Assembly (NCBI GenBank): GCA_021783855.1
Contig: JAJXTL010000005.1
Span: forward strand, 1-44,608
From: Pseudomonadota bacterium
GTDB taxonomy: Bacteria > Pseudomonadota > Gammaproteobacteria > Burkholderiales > Gallionellaceae
Length of the DNA stretch: 44,608 bases
Direction: 5' to 3'
Positions 8,099 through 15,971 of the stretch are shown piece by piece. Numbering within the stretch: the first letter of the stretch is position 1; each line of letters opens with the position of its first letter. The notes under the pieces were generated by a model. The model did no database searches and was not told the origin of the DNA. It saw nothing but the letters and a program-made list of their open reading frames with translations. Both the position numbers and the translations under genes were made by a program.

Positions 8099-9420
8099 AA
8101 AAAGGAAAAATCCTGCTGGTCGGATTCGGCCCGGGCTCCAAGGAAGACATGACCTACCGGGCGAGGGATGCGATCGCCAGCGCGGATGTGGTGATCGGCT
8201 ATACCACTTACATCAAGCTGGTAGAGGATTTGCTGGACGGCAAGGAAGTAATACGCAAAGGCATGACCGAAGAAATCGACCGCTGCGTCGAAGCCTATGA
8301 GCAGGCCAAACTGGGCAAGGTCGTGGCGATGGTGTCATCGGGCGACATTGGCATTTACGGTATGGCGGGCCCCACCTATGAAGTGCTGTTCCAGTCCGGC
8401 TGGAGGCCGGGCGATGGCATCGACGTTGAAATTGTGACGGGCAGCACGGCCTTGTCTGCATGCGCATCCTTGGTCGGCGCGCCGCTGACCCACGATTTTT
8501 GTTCGATTTCGCTGTCGGACCTGCTCACGCCCTGGCCGGTAATCGCCAACCGTCTGGTGGCTGCGGCACGCGCGGATTTTGTGGTGGCGCTGTACAACCC
8601 CAAGAGCGGCCGTCGCACAAAACAAATCGTCGAGGCGCAGCGCATCCTGTTGCAACACCGCAAGCCCGATACGCCGGTTGCCATCGTCAAGTCAGCCTAT
8701 CGCAAGAGCCAGTCGATCCGGATGGTAAGACTGGACGAGATGGCCGATTGCGATATCGGCATGCTTACCACCGTGCTGATCGGCAACAGCAGCACCTTTT
8801 TGCGCGACAACCTGATGATCACGCCGCGCGGCTATGCCAATAAATATGACAGCCTCACCGGCGAGACGCGGGAAGGCGAAAAAGCCGGACGCTCTCTCGG
8901 CATGGGGCTGATAGGCTGGAAATCCTGTGCGCGCAGTTATCTGCGCGAATTCCCTGAGTATTCCCTGCAGGCCGTGGTTGGATACTTCGACATGCCGTTT
9001 GAAGAAATATTGTCAGCCATCCATGGCGCAAAAGCAGACGATACGGCCGGGGAGTTTTCAGCGATGCGTGCAGCTGACGCAGCGCAGCTGTTGAATGAGG
9101 TGAAAAGCTGGGGGCATCTGCGCGCCGTGGTGCGCAGCCGCGATGCCGTCAGCGAAATGATGCTGGAAGGCAAAGATATGGCGCTGTCAGGTGACCGATT
9201 GAAGGTGGAGAACGAACATTTTCATCTGCATGTCGATTGGAGCAGGGTTGCACGCGCGTGGCTGGTGATGCGCGCTGACAGGAATTACGGCGCTTATTTC
9301 ATCGACAGTAACGGTGACGTCGTGTTTAAGCTTGCCCTGATGAATAAGGACGATGCATCCATACAACGATACAAACAGTCCTGGCAGTTGCTGGGCGAAA
9401 CACAGGAGATGAAGTCATGA
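8095..9420 (+). CDS. cobJ: Precorrin-3B C17-methyltransferase fused to a ChuX/HutX-like domain
   Basis: CobJ/CbiH methylates C-17 and drives ring contraction. Residues 1 to about 250 are a full methyltransferase: ILLVGFGPGSKEDMT, MVSSGDIGIYGMAGP, VTGSTALSACASLVGAPL, DFVVALYNPKSGRR and LTTVLIGNSSTF. Most homologues end there; this one has 441 residues. The extra part (about 278-437) resembles the haem-utilisation family ChuX/HutX: a helical lead (YLREFPEYSLQAVVGYFDMP), WGHLRAVVRSRDAVSEMMLEG, HFHLHVDWSRVARAWLV and AYFIDSNGDVVFKLAL, matching the family's W..V..VV, E..G, G.H/HID and FFD..G...K pattern. No Fe-S cysteine set is seen, unlike CbiH60. The domain call is by eye; a tetrapyrrole-holding role is inferred. 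Confidence 0.9.
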   Translation: MKKGKILLVGFGPGSKEDMTYRARDAIASADVVIGYTTYIKLVEDLLDGKEVIRKGMTEEIDRCVEAYEQAKLGKVVAMVSSGDIGIYGMAGPTYEVLFQSGWRPGDGIDVEIVTGSTALSACASLVGAPLTHDFCSISLSDLLTPWPVIANRLVAAARADFVVALYNPKSGRRTKQIVEAQRILLQHRKPDTPVAIVKSAYRKSQSIRMVRLDEMADCDIGMLTTVLIGNSSTFLRDNLMITPRGYANKYDSLTGETREGEKAGRSLGMGLIGWKSCARSYLREFPEYSLQAVVGYFDMPFEEILSAIHGAKADDTAGEFSAMRAADAAQLLNEVKSWGHLRAVVRSRDAVSEMMLEGKDMALSGDRLKVENEHFHLHVDWSRVARAWLVMRADRNYGAYFIDSNGDVVFKLALMNKDDASIQRYKQSWQLLGETQEMKS

Positions 9421-9764
9421 GTGAACTTGAAAAACCCAAGATGATGAATTACAAACGCCATTTGCTGGTGTGCGTAGGGCCCCGTTGCAGCGAGGAAGGT
9501 GAATCACAGGCGTTGTTCGACAGCCTGGGAGATAAATTCAAAGAGGCCGGAATAGACGGCGGCGATTCGCGCGTCAAGCGCACGCGCACCACTTGCTTTG
9601 CCACCTGCAAATCCGGCCCCATTCTGTGCGTGCAACCCGACGGGATATGGTATTACAACGTGACCCCCGCCAATCTGGATCGCATCATTGCCGAGCATCT
9701 GGTCGGAGGGCAACCCGTGGAAGAGCTGATTTACCATCGGGGCCCCGATTGTGCCGGCGACTGA
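9417..9764 (+). CDS. Thioredoxin-like [2Fe-2S] ferredoxin
   Basis: The 115-residue product has the cysteine pattern of thioredoxin-fold [2Fe-2S] ferredoxins: LLVCVGPRCSEEGE near the N-terminus and TTCFATCKSGPILCVQPDG in the middle, then WYYNVTPANLDRIIAEHLVGG. Similar ferredoxins (for example CbiW of some Bacillus clusters) sit in anaerobic cobalamin operons and probably feed electrons to a reductive step. Here the gene lies between cobJ (4-base overlap) and bluB (14-base overlap), so an electron-donor role in ring reduction or for BluB is plausible. The fold is secure; the partner is not known. Confidence 0.88.
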   Translation: MSELEKPKMMNYKRHLLVCVGPRCSEEGESQALFDSLGDKFKEAGIDGGDSRVKRTRTTCFATCKSGPILCVQPDGIWYYNVTPANLDRIIAEHLVGGQPVEELIYHRGPDCAGD

Positions 9765-10440
9765 GCCGGAGAGCTTCTCCGAGGCCGAACGCGAATCCCT
9801 GTATCGGGTCATGCGTGCACGACGCGACATGCGCCACTTCCGGCCGAACTCGACGGTGGACGAAGCCGTGTTGTTGCGTATTCTGTCTGCCGCACATATG
9901 GCGCCCAGCGTCGGGCTGATGCAGCCCTGGCGGTTTATCCGCATCACGGATGTCGCATTGCGTGAGCGGATACATGCGCTGGTGGATGCCGAGCGGCACT
10001 TGACGGCACAGGCTTTGGGGGTGCGCGATGCGGAGTTCATGCGACTGAAGGTGGAAGGCATACGTGATTGCGCAGAGCTTTGGGTGGCGGCATTGATGGA
10101 CAGACGCGAGGAGCATATTTTCGGCCGCCGTACCTTGCCGGAAATGGACCTGGCATCGGTCGCCTGCGCCATCCAGAATCTGTGGCTGGCCTCCCGCGCG
10201 GAAGGTCTGGGCATGGGCTGGGTGTCGCTGTTCGATCCCGAAAAGCTGGCAGCACTGCTTGGTATTCCTGAAGGCGGCAAGCCTGTTGCGATACTCTGCC
10301 TTGGACAGGTTGATGAATTCTATCCGGCACCGATGTTGCAACTGGAAGGCTGGCGCAACCCGCAGCTGCTTGATGAGATGCTGTTCGAGAACAGCTGGGG
10401 ATGTCAAACACTGCTCCCACCGGGAGAAGGGAAGGGATGA
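9751..10440 (+). CDS. bluB: 5,6-dimethylbenzimidazole synthase
   Basis: BluB cleaves reduced FMN with oxygen to form DMB, the lower ligand of cobalamin. The 229-residue protein has the nitroreductase-like fold with [14 protein letters not shown] (FMN binding), [40 protein letters not shown] and [10 protein letters not shown], all typical of BluB. It starts at a GTG 14 bases inside the ferredoxin gene. The last residues ([11 protein letters not shown]) come from a REP-like repeat (10405-10445) and are not family-conserved. An oxygen-requiring step inside an otherwise anaerobic-type operon fits a micro-oxic life style. Confidence 0.94.
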   Translation: MPATEPESFSEAERESLYRVMRARRDMRHFRPNSTVDEAVLLRILSAAHMAPSVGLMQPWRFIRITDVALRERIHALVDAERHLTAQALGVRDAEFMRLKVEGIRDCAELWVAALMDRREEHIFGRRTLPEMDLASVACAIQNLWLASRAEGLGMGWVSLFDPEKLAALLGIPEGGKPVAILCLGQVDEFYPAPMLQLEGWRNPQLLDEMLFENSWGCQTLLPPGEGKG

Positions 10441-10446
10441 GGGAGG
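10405..10446 (-). repeat. REP-like repeat core, copy E, across bluB stop and cbiB start
   Basis: The stretch ctgctcccaccgggagaag, followed by ggaagggatgaggga, is a shortened reverse-orientation copy of the repeat at 326-445. It encodes the last residues of BluB, and its purine-rich part (gaagggaaggg) lies directly before the cbiB ATG at 10437, where it could act as ribosome-binding site. Confidence 0.6.
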
Positions 10447-11339
10447 CGACCTTGAATGGGGCTGCTGTCATGTTCTTTGGAATGCTCAATCAGCTAGCGT
10501 TGCCGCTGACGATGCTGGCCGCAGTACTGATGGATCGCCTGTTCGGGGAACCTGCGCGCTTTCATCCTCTGGCGGGGTTCGGGTATCTGGCCAAATCAGT
10601 CGAGAAAACAGTTTATCGCGCCAGTTATCTGAGTGGCGTGCTATCTGTTTGTATCTGCTTGATTATATTGGTTTATTTTTCGTATATGTTGTGCAGCATC
10701 GAAGTTTTTGGTTCTCTGTTTTCAGTTTTGGTGCTGTATTTTGCGATCGCGCCGCGCAGCCTGTCCGAACATGCCATGCGGGTTGCGGATGCGGGTGATC
10801 TGCCAGCTGCAAGACAGGCGGTCGGCATGATGGTGAGCCGCGACACCAGTCAACTGAATGAAGAAGGGGTGGCGCGCGCAACGGTTGAGTCGGTGCTGGA
10901 GAACGGCAACGATGCGATCTTTGCCGCGCTGTTCTGGTTTGTGGTGGCGGGTGCACCGGGTGTGCTGTTGTACCGGCTGAGCAACACGCTGGATGCGATG
11001 TGGGGCTATCGCAATGAACGATACAACGAATTCGGCTGGGCGGCGGCAAAGCTCGATGATGTATTGAATTACATTCCGGCGCGCTTAACCGCCGCAAGCT
11101 ATGCGCTGCTGGGGAAGACCCGCAGTGCGTTATCCTGCTGGCGAGTACAGGCGCCGTCATGGGATAGCCCGAACGCGGGCCCGGTGATGGCGGCGGGTGC
11201 GGGCGCTTTGCAGGTGAAATTGGGCGGTGCTGCAATCTATCACGGCGTGCTGGAACAGCGACCGGCGTTGGGTTGCGGATCGGTTGCGGCGCGTGCCGAT
11301 ATCGCGCGCGCGGTGCGTCTGGTGCGGCACACCCTCTAG
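10437..11339 (+). CDS. cbiB: Adenosylcobinamide-phosphate synthase, CbiB (3' end cut by an in-frame TAG)
   Basis: CbiB, an inner-membrane protein, joins aminopropanol (phosphate) to adenosylcobyric acid. Family marks: [78 protein letters not shown] and [13 protein letters not shown]. The ATG at 10437 overlaps the bluB stop (ATGA); an ATG at 10470 is an alternative. A TAG at 11337-11339 ends the protein at RLVRHTL. The same frame then continues for 16 codons with a hydrophobic stretch (LWLGATGLCALLIAGF) to a TAA, which looks like the family's missing last membrane segment. Either a recent nonsense mutation, an error in the sequence, or amber readthrough is involved; the truncated protein may still work. 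Confidence 0.9.
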   Translation: MREATLNGAAVMFFGMLNQLALPLTMLAAVLMDRLFGEPARFHPLAGFGYLAKSVEKTVYRASYLSGVLSVCICLIILVYFSYMLCSIEVFGSLFSVLVLYFAIAPRSLSEHAMRVADAGDLPAARQAVGMMVSRDTSQLNEEGVARATVESVLENGNDAIFAALFWFVVAGAPGVLLYRLSNTLDAMWGYRNERYNEFGWAAAKLDDVLNYIPARLTAASYALLGKTRSALSCWRVQAPSWDSPNAGPVMAAGAGALQVKLGGAAIYHGVLEQRPALGCGSVAARADIARAVRLVRHTL

Positions 11340-11391
11340 CTCTGGCTGGGGGCGACTGGCCTATGCGCTTTACTGATTGCGGGTTTTAAAC

Positions 11392-12408
11392 ATGGCGCTT
11401 GAACACGGTGGTCGCGTGCGTGCGGCAGCGAAATGCTACGGCATTCCCGAGCACGCCTGGCTTGATCTTTCAACGGGGATTAATCCCGACGCCTGGCCTG
11501 TGCCTGCATTGCCGGCTGACCTATGGCAGCGACTGCCTGAGGATGAGGATGGTCTGGTTGAAGCGGCTTCAAATTTTTACGGTACATCGCATTTATTGCC
11601 CGTGGCCGGTTCGCAGGCGGCTATCCAGACTTTGCCAAGATTGCGTGCGCCGTGCCGCGTGGCGCTGGCAGCGACAGCGTATGCGGAACATGAACGCGCC
11701 TGGCAACAGCATGGACAACGGATCATTCATGACGAGGATTTGCTGCAAAGCGATGCCGATGTGGTGGTCGTTGTGAATCCGAACAATCCGACCGGCAGGT
11801 TGTATGGTGTAGCAGAATTGCTGAATTTTCATGAACGACTGGCCCAGCGCGGCGGACTGCTGGTGGTGGATGAAGCGTTCATGGACGCCACGCCTGAACA
11901 CAGTCTTGCGCGCTTCTGTCCCCGAGAAGGGCTGGTCGTGCTGCGTTCGCTGGGCAAATTTTTTGGTCTGGCGGGCGCGCGGGTTGGCTTTGTGCTGGCG
12001 CCTGAAAATATGTTGCAGCCGCTCGTCGAGCTGCTCGGTCCCTGGACGATTGCGACCCCTGCGCGTCATGTCGCGGCGCTGGCGCTAGCAGATACATCAT
12101 GGCAGGAAAAAACGCGCGCCACATTACAGGCTGCCAGCCTGCGTCTGTCGGACATGCTCGCTAGATACGGCTTTGCACCTGTTGGCGGCAGCGCTCTGTT
12201 TCAGTGGGTAAAATGCGAGGATGCGGCAAGCGTGCATCAAGCTCTGGCCAAACAGGGTATTCTGAGCCGATTGTTTGATGCGCCCGCCAGCCTGCGTTTC
12301 GGCCTGCCGTACGATGAAAAAAACTGGGCGCGGCTGGATGCAGCCTTGGCACAAGTTTCGCGCAGCGATTCGTCTGCCTCCTCTCCCTTCGGGAGAGGAT
12401 TGAGGTGA
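11392..12408 (+). CDS. cobD: L-threonine-O-3-phosphate decarboxylase (CobD/CobC type)
   Basis: This PLP enzyme makes (R)-1-amino-2-propanol O-2-phosphate, the linker of the nucleotide loop. From ATG 11392 it has 338 residues beginning [17 protein letters not shown], then [40 protein letters not shown], the PLP lysine segment [18 protein letters not shown], and a C-terminal small domain. A TTG at 11377 could add five residues. The last 16 residues ([16 protein letters not shown]) are encoded by a REP-like repeat and are not part of the fold. Gene naming differs: CobD in Salmonella, CobC in Pseudomonas. Confidence 0.92.
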   Translation: MALEHGGRVRAAAKCYGIPEHAWLDLSTGINPDAWPVPALPADLWQRLPEDEDGLVEAASNFYGTSHLLPVAGSQAAIQTLPRLRAPCRVALAATAYAEHERAWQQHGQRIIHDEDLLQSDADVVVVVNPNNPTGRLYGVAELLNFHERLAQRGGLLVVDEAFMDATPEHSLARFCPREGLVVLRSLGKFFGLAGARVGFVLAPENMLQPLVELLGPWTIATPARHVAALALADTSWQEKTRATLQAASLRLSDMLARYGFAPVGGSALFQWVKCEDAASVHQALAKQGILSRLFDAPASLRFGLPYDEKNWARLDAALAQVSRSDSSASSPFGRGLR

Positions 12409-12416
12409 GGGAGCGG
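12357..12416 (-). repeat. REP-like repeat, copy B, at the cobD-cobQ junction
   Basis: Reverse-orientation copy of the repeat at 326-445: tcgcgcagcgattcgtctgc, then cctctcccttcgggagagg, then attgaggtgaggga. It supplies the cobD C-terminal codons and stop, and its gaggtgaggga end lies just ahead of cobQ. Confidence 0.8.
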
Positions 12417-12425
12417 AATAAAGAG

Positions 12426-13988
12426 ATGAATGTAATCACGGTGATGGTTCAGGGTACGACCTCGGATGCCGGCAAGAGCACGCTGGTCGCTGCGCTTTGC
12501 CGCTGGTTGGTGCGCCAGGATATTGCAGTGGCGCCCTTCAAGCCGCAGAACATGGCGCTCAACAGCGCGGTCACTTCTGATGGCGGCGAGATCGGCCGTG
12601 CGCAGGCAGTGCAGGCGCAGGCGGCAAGGCTGCACCCGCATACCGACATGAACCCGGTGCTGTTAAAACCCAACAGCGACACCGGCGCGCAGGTCATCAT
12701 ACACGGCAGATCCATCGGTAACATGAAAGCGATCGAATATCACGCCTACAAAAAAACTGCGCGTGCGGCCGTGTTGGCGTCGCACCGGCGGCTGAGCGAA
12801 CAATACACAACCATCGTGGTGGAAGGCGCAGGAAGTCCGGCAGAAATCAACCTGCGTGCCAATGACATCGCCAATATGGGCTTTGCCGAGGCGGTGGATT
12901 GCCCCGTGATCCTGATCGCCGACATCGACAAGGGCGGCGTGTTTGCGCATCTGATCGGCACGCTGGCTTTGCTGTCAGAGAGCGAGCAGGCGAGGGTGGC
13001 GGGTTTTGTCATCAACCGTTTCCGCGGCGACATCGCGCTGTTGCAGTCCGGACTCGACTGGCTGGAACAGTACACCGGCAAGCCCGTGATCGGCGTGATC
13101 CCCTATTTGCACGGGCTGCATCTGGAAGCGGAGGATGCGCTCCCTTCGGACTCCCCTGATGAAACGACTAGCCATTCGACTAAGCCCACAAGTGGGCAAG
13201 TCGCTGGTTATCTCCCTCCGGGAGAGGGGGCAGGGGTGAGGGAGCACGCCGGGAACAAACTGCGCGTCATCGTTCCTGCGCTCCCGCGCATCAGCAATCA
13301 CACCGATTTCGACCCGCTGCGCCTGCACCCGCAGATCGAGTTCAGTTATATCCCGATAACAGAGGCGATTCCGCCTGCCGACCTGATTATTCTGCCCGGC
13401 AGCAAGTCGGTGCGCAGCGATTTGGCCAGTCTGCGGCGCGCGGGATGGGCAGATGCGATACAGCGCCACTTGCGTTACGGCGGCAAGCTGATCGGCATCT
13501 GCGGCGGCATGCAGATGCTGGGACAGTATATCCACGATCCGCTGGGTATCGAAGGAGAAGCGGGCAGCAGCGACGGTCTGGCGTTGCTGGAAATGACTAC
13601 GACGCTGGCTGCCGACAAACAGTTGCGCAATGTGCGCGGCACCTTGAGCCTTGAGACAGCACCCGTGACAGGCTACGAGATACATGCGGGTGTCACCTCA
13701 GGCGCGGCGCTGAACAGTCCCGCTCTGCAACTCGAACGCGATGGCGAAATTTTTGCCGATGGCGCGATCTCGGGTGACGGGCAAATATTGGCCACCTATC
13801 TGCATGGCCTGTTCGAATCAAAAGCTGCGACCGATGTGCTGCTGCGCTGGGCAGGTCTATTGGTAGTTGCGACACCCGATTATCATGCGCGCCGCGAGGC
13901 CGATATCGACAGGCTGGCCGATGCGGTTGAAATGCATCTGGATGGTGTGCAGTTGCGACATCTGTTCGGTCTGGGAGAGCAAGTTTGA
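12426..13988 (+). CDS. cobQ: Cobyric acid synthase, with a repeat-encoded insert
   Basis: CobQ/CbiP amidates four side chains of adenosylcobyrinic a,c-diamide using glutamine and ATP. The N-terminal P-loop domain has [54 protein letters not shown] and [15 protein letters not shown]. The C-terminal class I amidotransferase domain has [21 protein letters not shown] (catalytic Cys) and a late TYLHGLFE. From ATG 12426 the protein has 520 residues, longer than usual (about 480-490). The excess lies between the two domains (about residues 240-273) and is encoded by two short repeats (13142-13245) read in frame without a stop. Because it falls in the interdomain linker, activity is probably kept. 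Confidence 0.94.
   Translation: MNVITVMVQGTTSDAGKSTLVAALCRWLVRQDIAVAPFKPQNMALNSAVTSDGGEIGRAQAVQAQAARLHPHTDMNPVLLKPNSDTGAQVIIHGRSIGNMKAIEYHAYKKTARAAVLASHRRLSEQYTTIVVEGAGSPAEINLRANDIANMGFAEAVDCPVILIADIDKGGVFAHLIGTLALLSESEQARVAGFVINRFRGDIALLQSGLDWLEQYTGKPVIGVIPYLHGLHLEAEDALPSDSPDETTSHSTKPTSGQVAGYLPPGEGAGVREHAGNKLRVIVPALPRISNHTDFDPLRLHPQIEFSYIPITEAIPPADLIILPGSKSVRSDLASLRRAGWADAIQRHLRYGGKLIGICGGMQMLGQYIHDPLGIEGEAGSSDGLALLEMTTTLAADKQLRNVRGTLSLETAPVTGYEIHAGVTSGAALNSPALQLERDGEIFADGAISGDGQILATYLHGLFESKAATDVLLRWAGLLVVATPDYHARREADIDRLADAVEMHLDGVQLRHLFGLGEQV
13142..13246 (-). repeat. Composite repeat inside cobQ (copy F plus a small hairpin element)
   Basis: Two elements lie in tandem. The first has ends ctagccattcgact (13168-13181) and aagtcgctggttat (13198-13211) around a cccac/gtggg hairpin; both 14-mers recur at the two ends of the 162-base insertion at 33250-33411. 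The second (13212-13245) is the REP core ctccctccgggagaggg, then ggtgagggag. Together they add about 34 residues to CobQ in frame. Confidence 0.8.
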
Positions 13989-14497
13989 AAGAACTCATAT
14001 TGGGCGGCGTGCGTTCCGGCAAGAGCATGCTTGCCGAACAGCATGCGACAGCTTCAGGCTTGCCTGTGGTCTATGTCGCAACCGCCGAGGTGCGTGACGA
14101 GGTAATGCGCGAGCGCATCGCGCATCATCAGGCGAGAAGACCTGTTCACTGGCAACTGGTCGAGGCGGGTGGCGATCTTGCAGCGGTGTTGCAACGCGAG
14201 GCGGCAGCCGATTGCTGCGTGCTGGTGGATTGTCTGACGCTTTGGCTGACGCAATTGCTGTGCGATACTGACGAACCACGGCTGCGCTTCGAGGTGTCGG
14301 AGTTGCTGCGCGTATTGCCGGATTTGCCGGGACAGATCATCCTGGTCTCGAATGAAACCAACATGGGCATAACGCCGATGGGCGAGTTGTCGCGGCGTTA
14401 TTGCGACGAAGCGGGGCGCCTGCATCAGCAGTTGGGGGCGATCTGCGAGCGGGTGATTCTGACGGTAGCCGGCTTGCCGTTAATGGTTAAGGGCTAA
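13985..14497 (+). CDS. cobU: Adenosylcobinamide kinase / adenosylcobinamide-phosphate guanylyltransferase
   Basis: CobU (CobP) phosphorylates adenosylcobinamide and then attaches GMP, activating it for joining to the lower ligand. The 170-residue protein opens with the Walker A loop [18 protein letters not shown] (residues 4-21), then [23 protein letters not shown] (guanylyl-accepting histidine region), [14 protein letters not shown] and a C-terminal [28 protein letters not shown]. Length is normal. ATG 13985 overlaps the cobQ stop by 4 bases. Its stop codon begins a heptamer tandem repeat. Confidence 0.95.
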   Translation: MKELILGGVRSGKSMLAEQHATASGLPVVYVATAEVRDEVMRERIAHHQARRPVHWQLVEAGGDLAAVLQREAAADCCVLVDCLTLWLTQLLCDTDEPRLRFEVSELLRVLPDLPGQIILVSNETNMGITPMGELSRRYCDEAGRLHQQLGAICERVILTVAGLPLMVKG

Positions 14498-14540
14498 GTG
14501 GTAAGTGGTAAGTGGTAAGTGGTAAGTGGTAAGTGGTAAG
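14495..14540 (+). repeat. Heptamer tandem repeat (taagtgg x6)
   Basis: Six exact copies of taagtgg plus a partial seventh (taag) start at the TAA of cobU and run to 14540, filling most of the cobU-cobT gap. Each unit contains a stop in one frame. The copy number is likely to vary by slippage and would change the cobU-cobT spacing. Confidence 0.95.
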
Positions 14541-14565
14541 TCAAACGGGTTAATTGGGAGTCGTG

Positions 14566-15639
14566 ATGGAAAATAACTGGTTTTCGCAGCCTTGCGCTGC
14601 ATTGAATGAAGTCGCTCGCGAAGTAGCGCTGGTGCGGCAGGGGCAACTCACCAAGCCGCCCGGTGCGCTGGGGCAGCTTGAAGCGCTTGCGGTGCAACTG
14701 GCCGCCATGCAGGGTGCAGAGCAGCCGCAACTGGAACGCGTGCAGATCAGTATTTTCGCCGCCGATCACGGTATCGCTGCCGAGGGTGTTTCCGCCTTCC
14801 CGCAGGCGGTGACGGGTGAAATGGTGAAGAACTTTGCGACAGGCGGTGCTGCGATCAGCGTGCTGGCGAAAACGCTGGGCGCTACATTGGAAGTAGTGAA
14901 TCTGGGAACGGTCAACGATACGGGCGAGTGGCCGGGCGTCGTGCGCGCGGTGATTGCGCCGATGACAGCCAACTTTGCGCTTGAAGAGGCGATGACACGT
15001 TCTCAGCTGGATGCCGCATTGCAGGCAGGGCGCGACAGCGTGCTGCGCGCGGACTCTGCACAGTTGTTCATCGGCGGGGAAATGGGGATTGCCAATACGA
15101 CTTCTGCCTCTGCGATTGCCTGTTCACTGTTGCAGGAGGCGCCGCAATTGCTGGCAGGAGCCGGTACAGGGCTGGATAGCGCAGGCGTGACACACAAGGC
15201 CGAGGTCATCGTGGGTGCCTTGGTACTGCACGGGCTGTTTCCATTTCCGGCAGGGGAGGTGATTGAGGGGGAAGGTGCGCTTGAAATCCTGCGCTGCGTC
15301 GGCGGCTTTGAAATCGCGGCACTCACCGGCGCTTATATCGCAGCGGGGCAAAGCGGCATTCCTGTGCTGGTGGACGGTTTTATCAGCACCGTTGCAGCCC
15401 TGCTTGCGGTGCATATTAATCCAGGCGTACGCGACTGGCTGCTGTTCGCACATACTTCGGCAGAGTCCGGTCATCAGCGCGTACTGGAGGCGATGGATGC
15501 ACAGCCTTTGTTGCAACTGGGTATGCGACTGGGTGAAGGCAGTGGCGCGGCAGTCGCCGTGCCGTTGTTGCGGATGGCCTGCGCGTTGCACAATGGCATG
15601 GCGACTTTTGCTGAAGCGGCAGTATCGGGGAAGATTTAG
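14566..15639 (+). CDS. cobT: Nicotinate-nucleotide-dimethylbenzimidazole phosphoribosyltransferase
   Basis: CobT transfers ribose phosphate to DMB, giving alpha-ribazole phosphate, and so uses the BluB product made four genes upstream. From ATG 14566 (GGGAG six bases before) it has 357 residues: [19 protein letters not shown] near the start, [55 protein letters not shown], and a C-terminal [19 protein letters not shown] with the catalytic glutamate. Length and motifs are complete. It is the last gene of the cobalamin run; cobS, its usual follower, is absent. Confidence 0.96.
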   Translation: MENNWFSQPCAALNEVAREVALVRQGQLTKPPGALGQLEALAVQLAAMQGAEQPQLERVQISIFAADHGIAAEGVSAFPQAVTGEMVKNFATGGAAISVLAKTLGATLEVVNLGTVNDTGEWPGVVRAVIAPMTANFALEEAMTRSQLDAALQAGRDSVLRADSAQLFIGGEMGIANTTSASAIACSLLQEAPQLLAGAGTGLDSAGVTHKAEVIVGALVLHGLFPFPAGEVIEGEGALEILRCVGGFEIAALTGAYIAAGQSGIPVLVDGFISTVAALLAVHINPGVRDWLLFAHTSAESGHQRVLEAMDAQPLLQLGMRLGEGSGAAVAVPLLRMACALHNGMATFAEAAVSGKI

Positions 15640-15646
15640 CCGGTGG

Positions 15647-15860
15647 CAGACCGGCGGCTGGTTACTTTTTCTTGCGTCGCCAAGAATAAGTAACCAAAAA
15701 GAAGGCGACCCCGGTTTGCCGCCCCGAAGGGGTGCCCTCGATATTCAAAAACAAGCGGGGCTGCGCAACTCGCCCTGGCGGTGCGCACACTACGCACCCC
15801 GCTGCGGAACTCAAACAGTGCTCGCCTTACCCCACCGCTTGTTTTTGCCTATCTTCGGCG
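15647..15860. repeat. Dispersed intergenic element with long inverted repeats
   Basis: The 332 bases after cobT carry no gene. They hold a hairpin with arms ggttactttttcttg (15660-15674) and caagaataagtaacc (15681-15695), a small gccccgaaggggtgc hairpin, and a wider inverted repeat aaaaacaagcgggg (15747-15760) against cccc-a-ccgcttgttttt (15830-15846). From memory, sequences with the same GTTACTT/AAGTAAC hairpin and flanking aaaaagaaggcgacc are widespread repeats in Beta- and Gammaproteobacteria. The hairpin may also terminate the cobalamin transcript. The rest of the gap (15861-15971) shows nothing I can name. Confidence 0.65.
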
Positions 15861-15971
15861 GCGCACAGGTGATGTGGGCGGCACGTAAGGAGCACATCAC
15901 AAAATTAATTAATCGTGTAATGCCCACGTTTTTCAGGGCACATTGCCTTGAAGGCTGAAGACCTACTGGTT

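Noticed and set aside
7068..8150. 360-residue minus-strand ORF opposite cbiG/cobE
   Set aside because: It lies wholly antisense to well-recognised genes and its sequence has no family pattern.
14495..14540. CRISPR array (regular repeats)
   Set aside because: The repeats are directly adjacent heptamers without spacers; no cas genes are present.
15263..15958. 231-residue frame overlapping the end of cobT
   Set aside because: It is the shadow of cobT and the inverted-repeat element in another frame, with no protein-like pattern.
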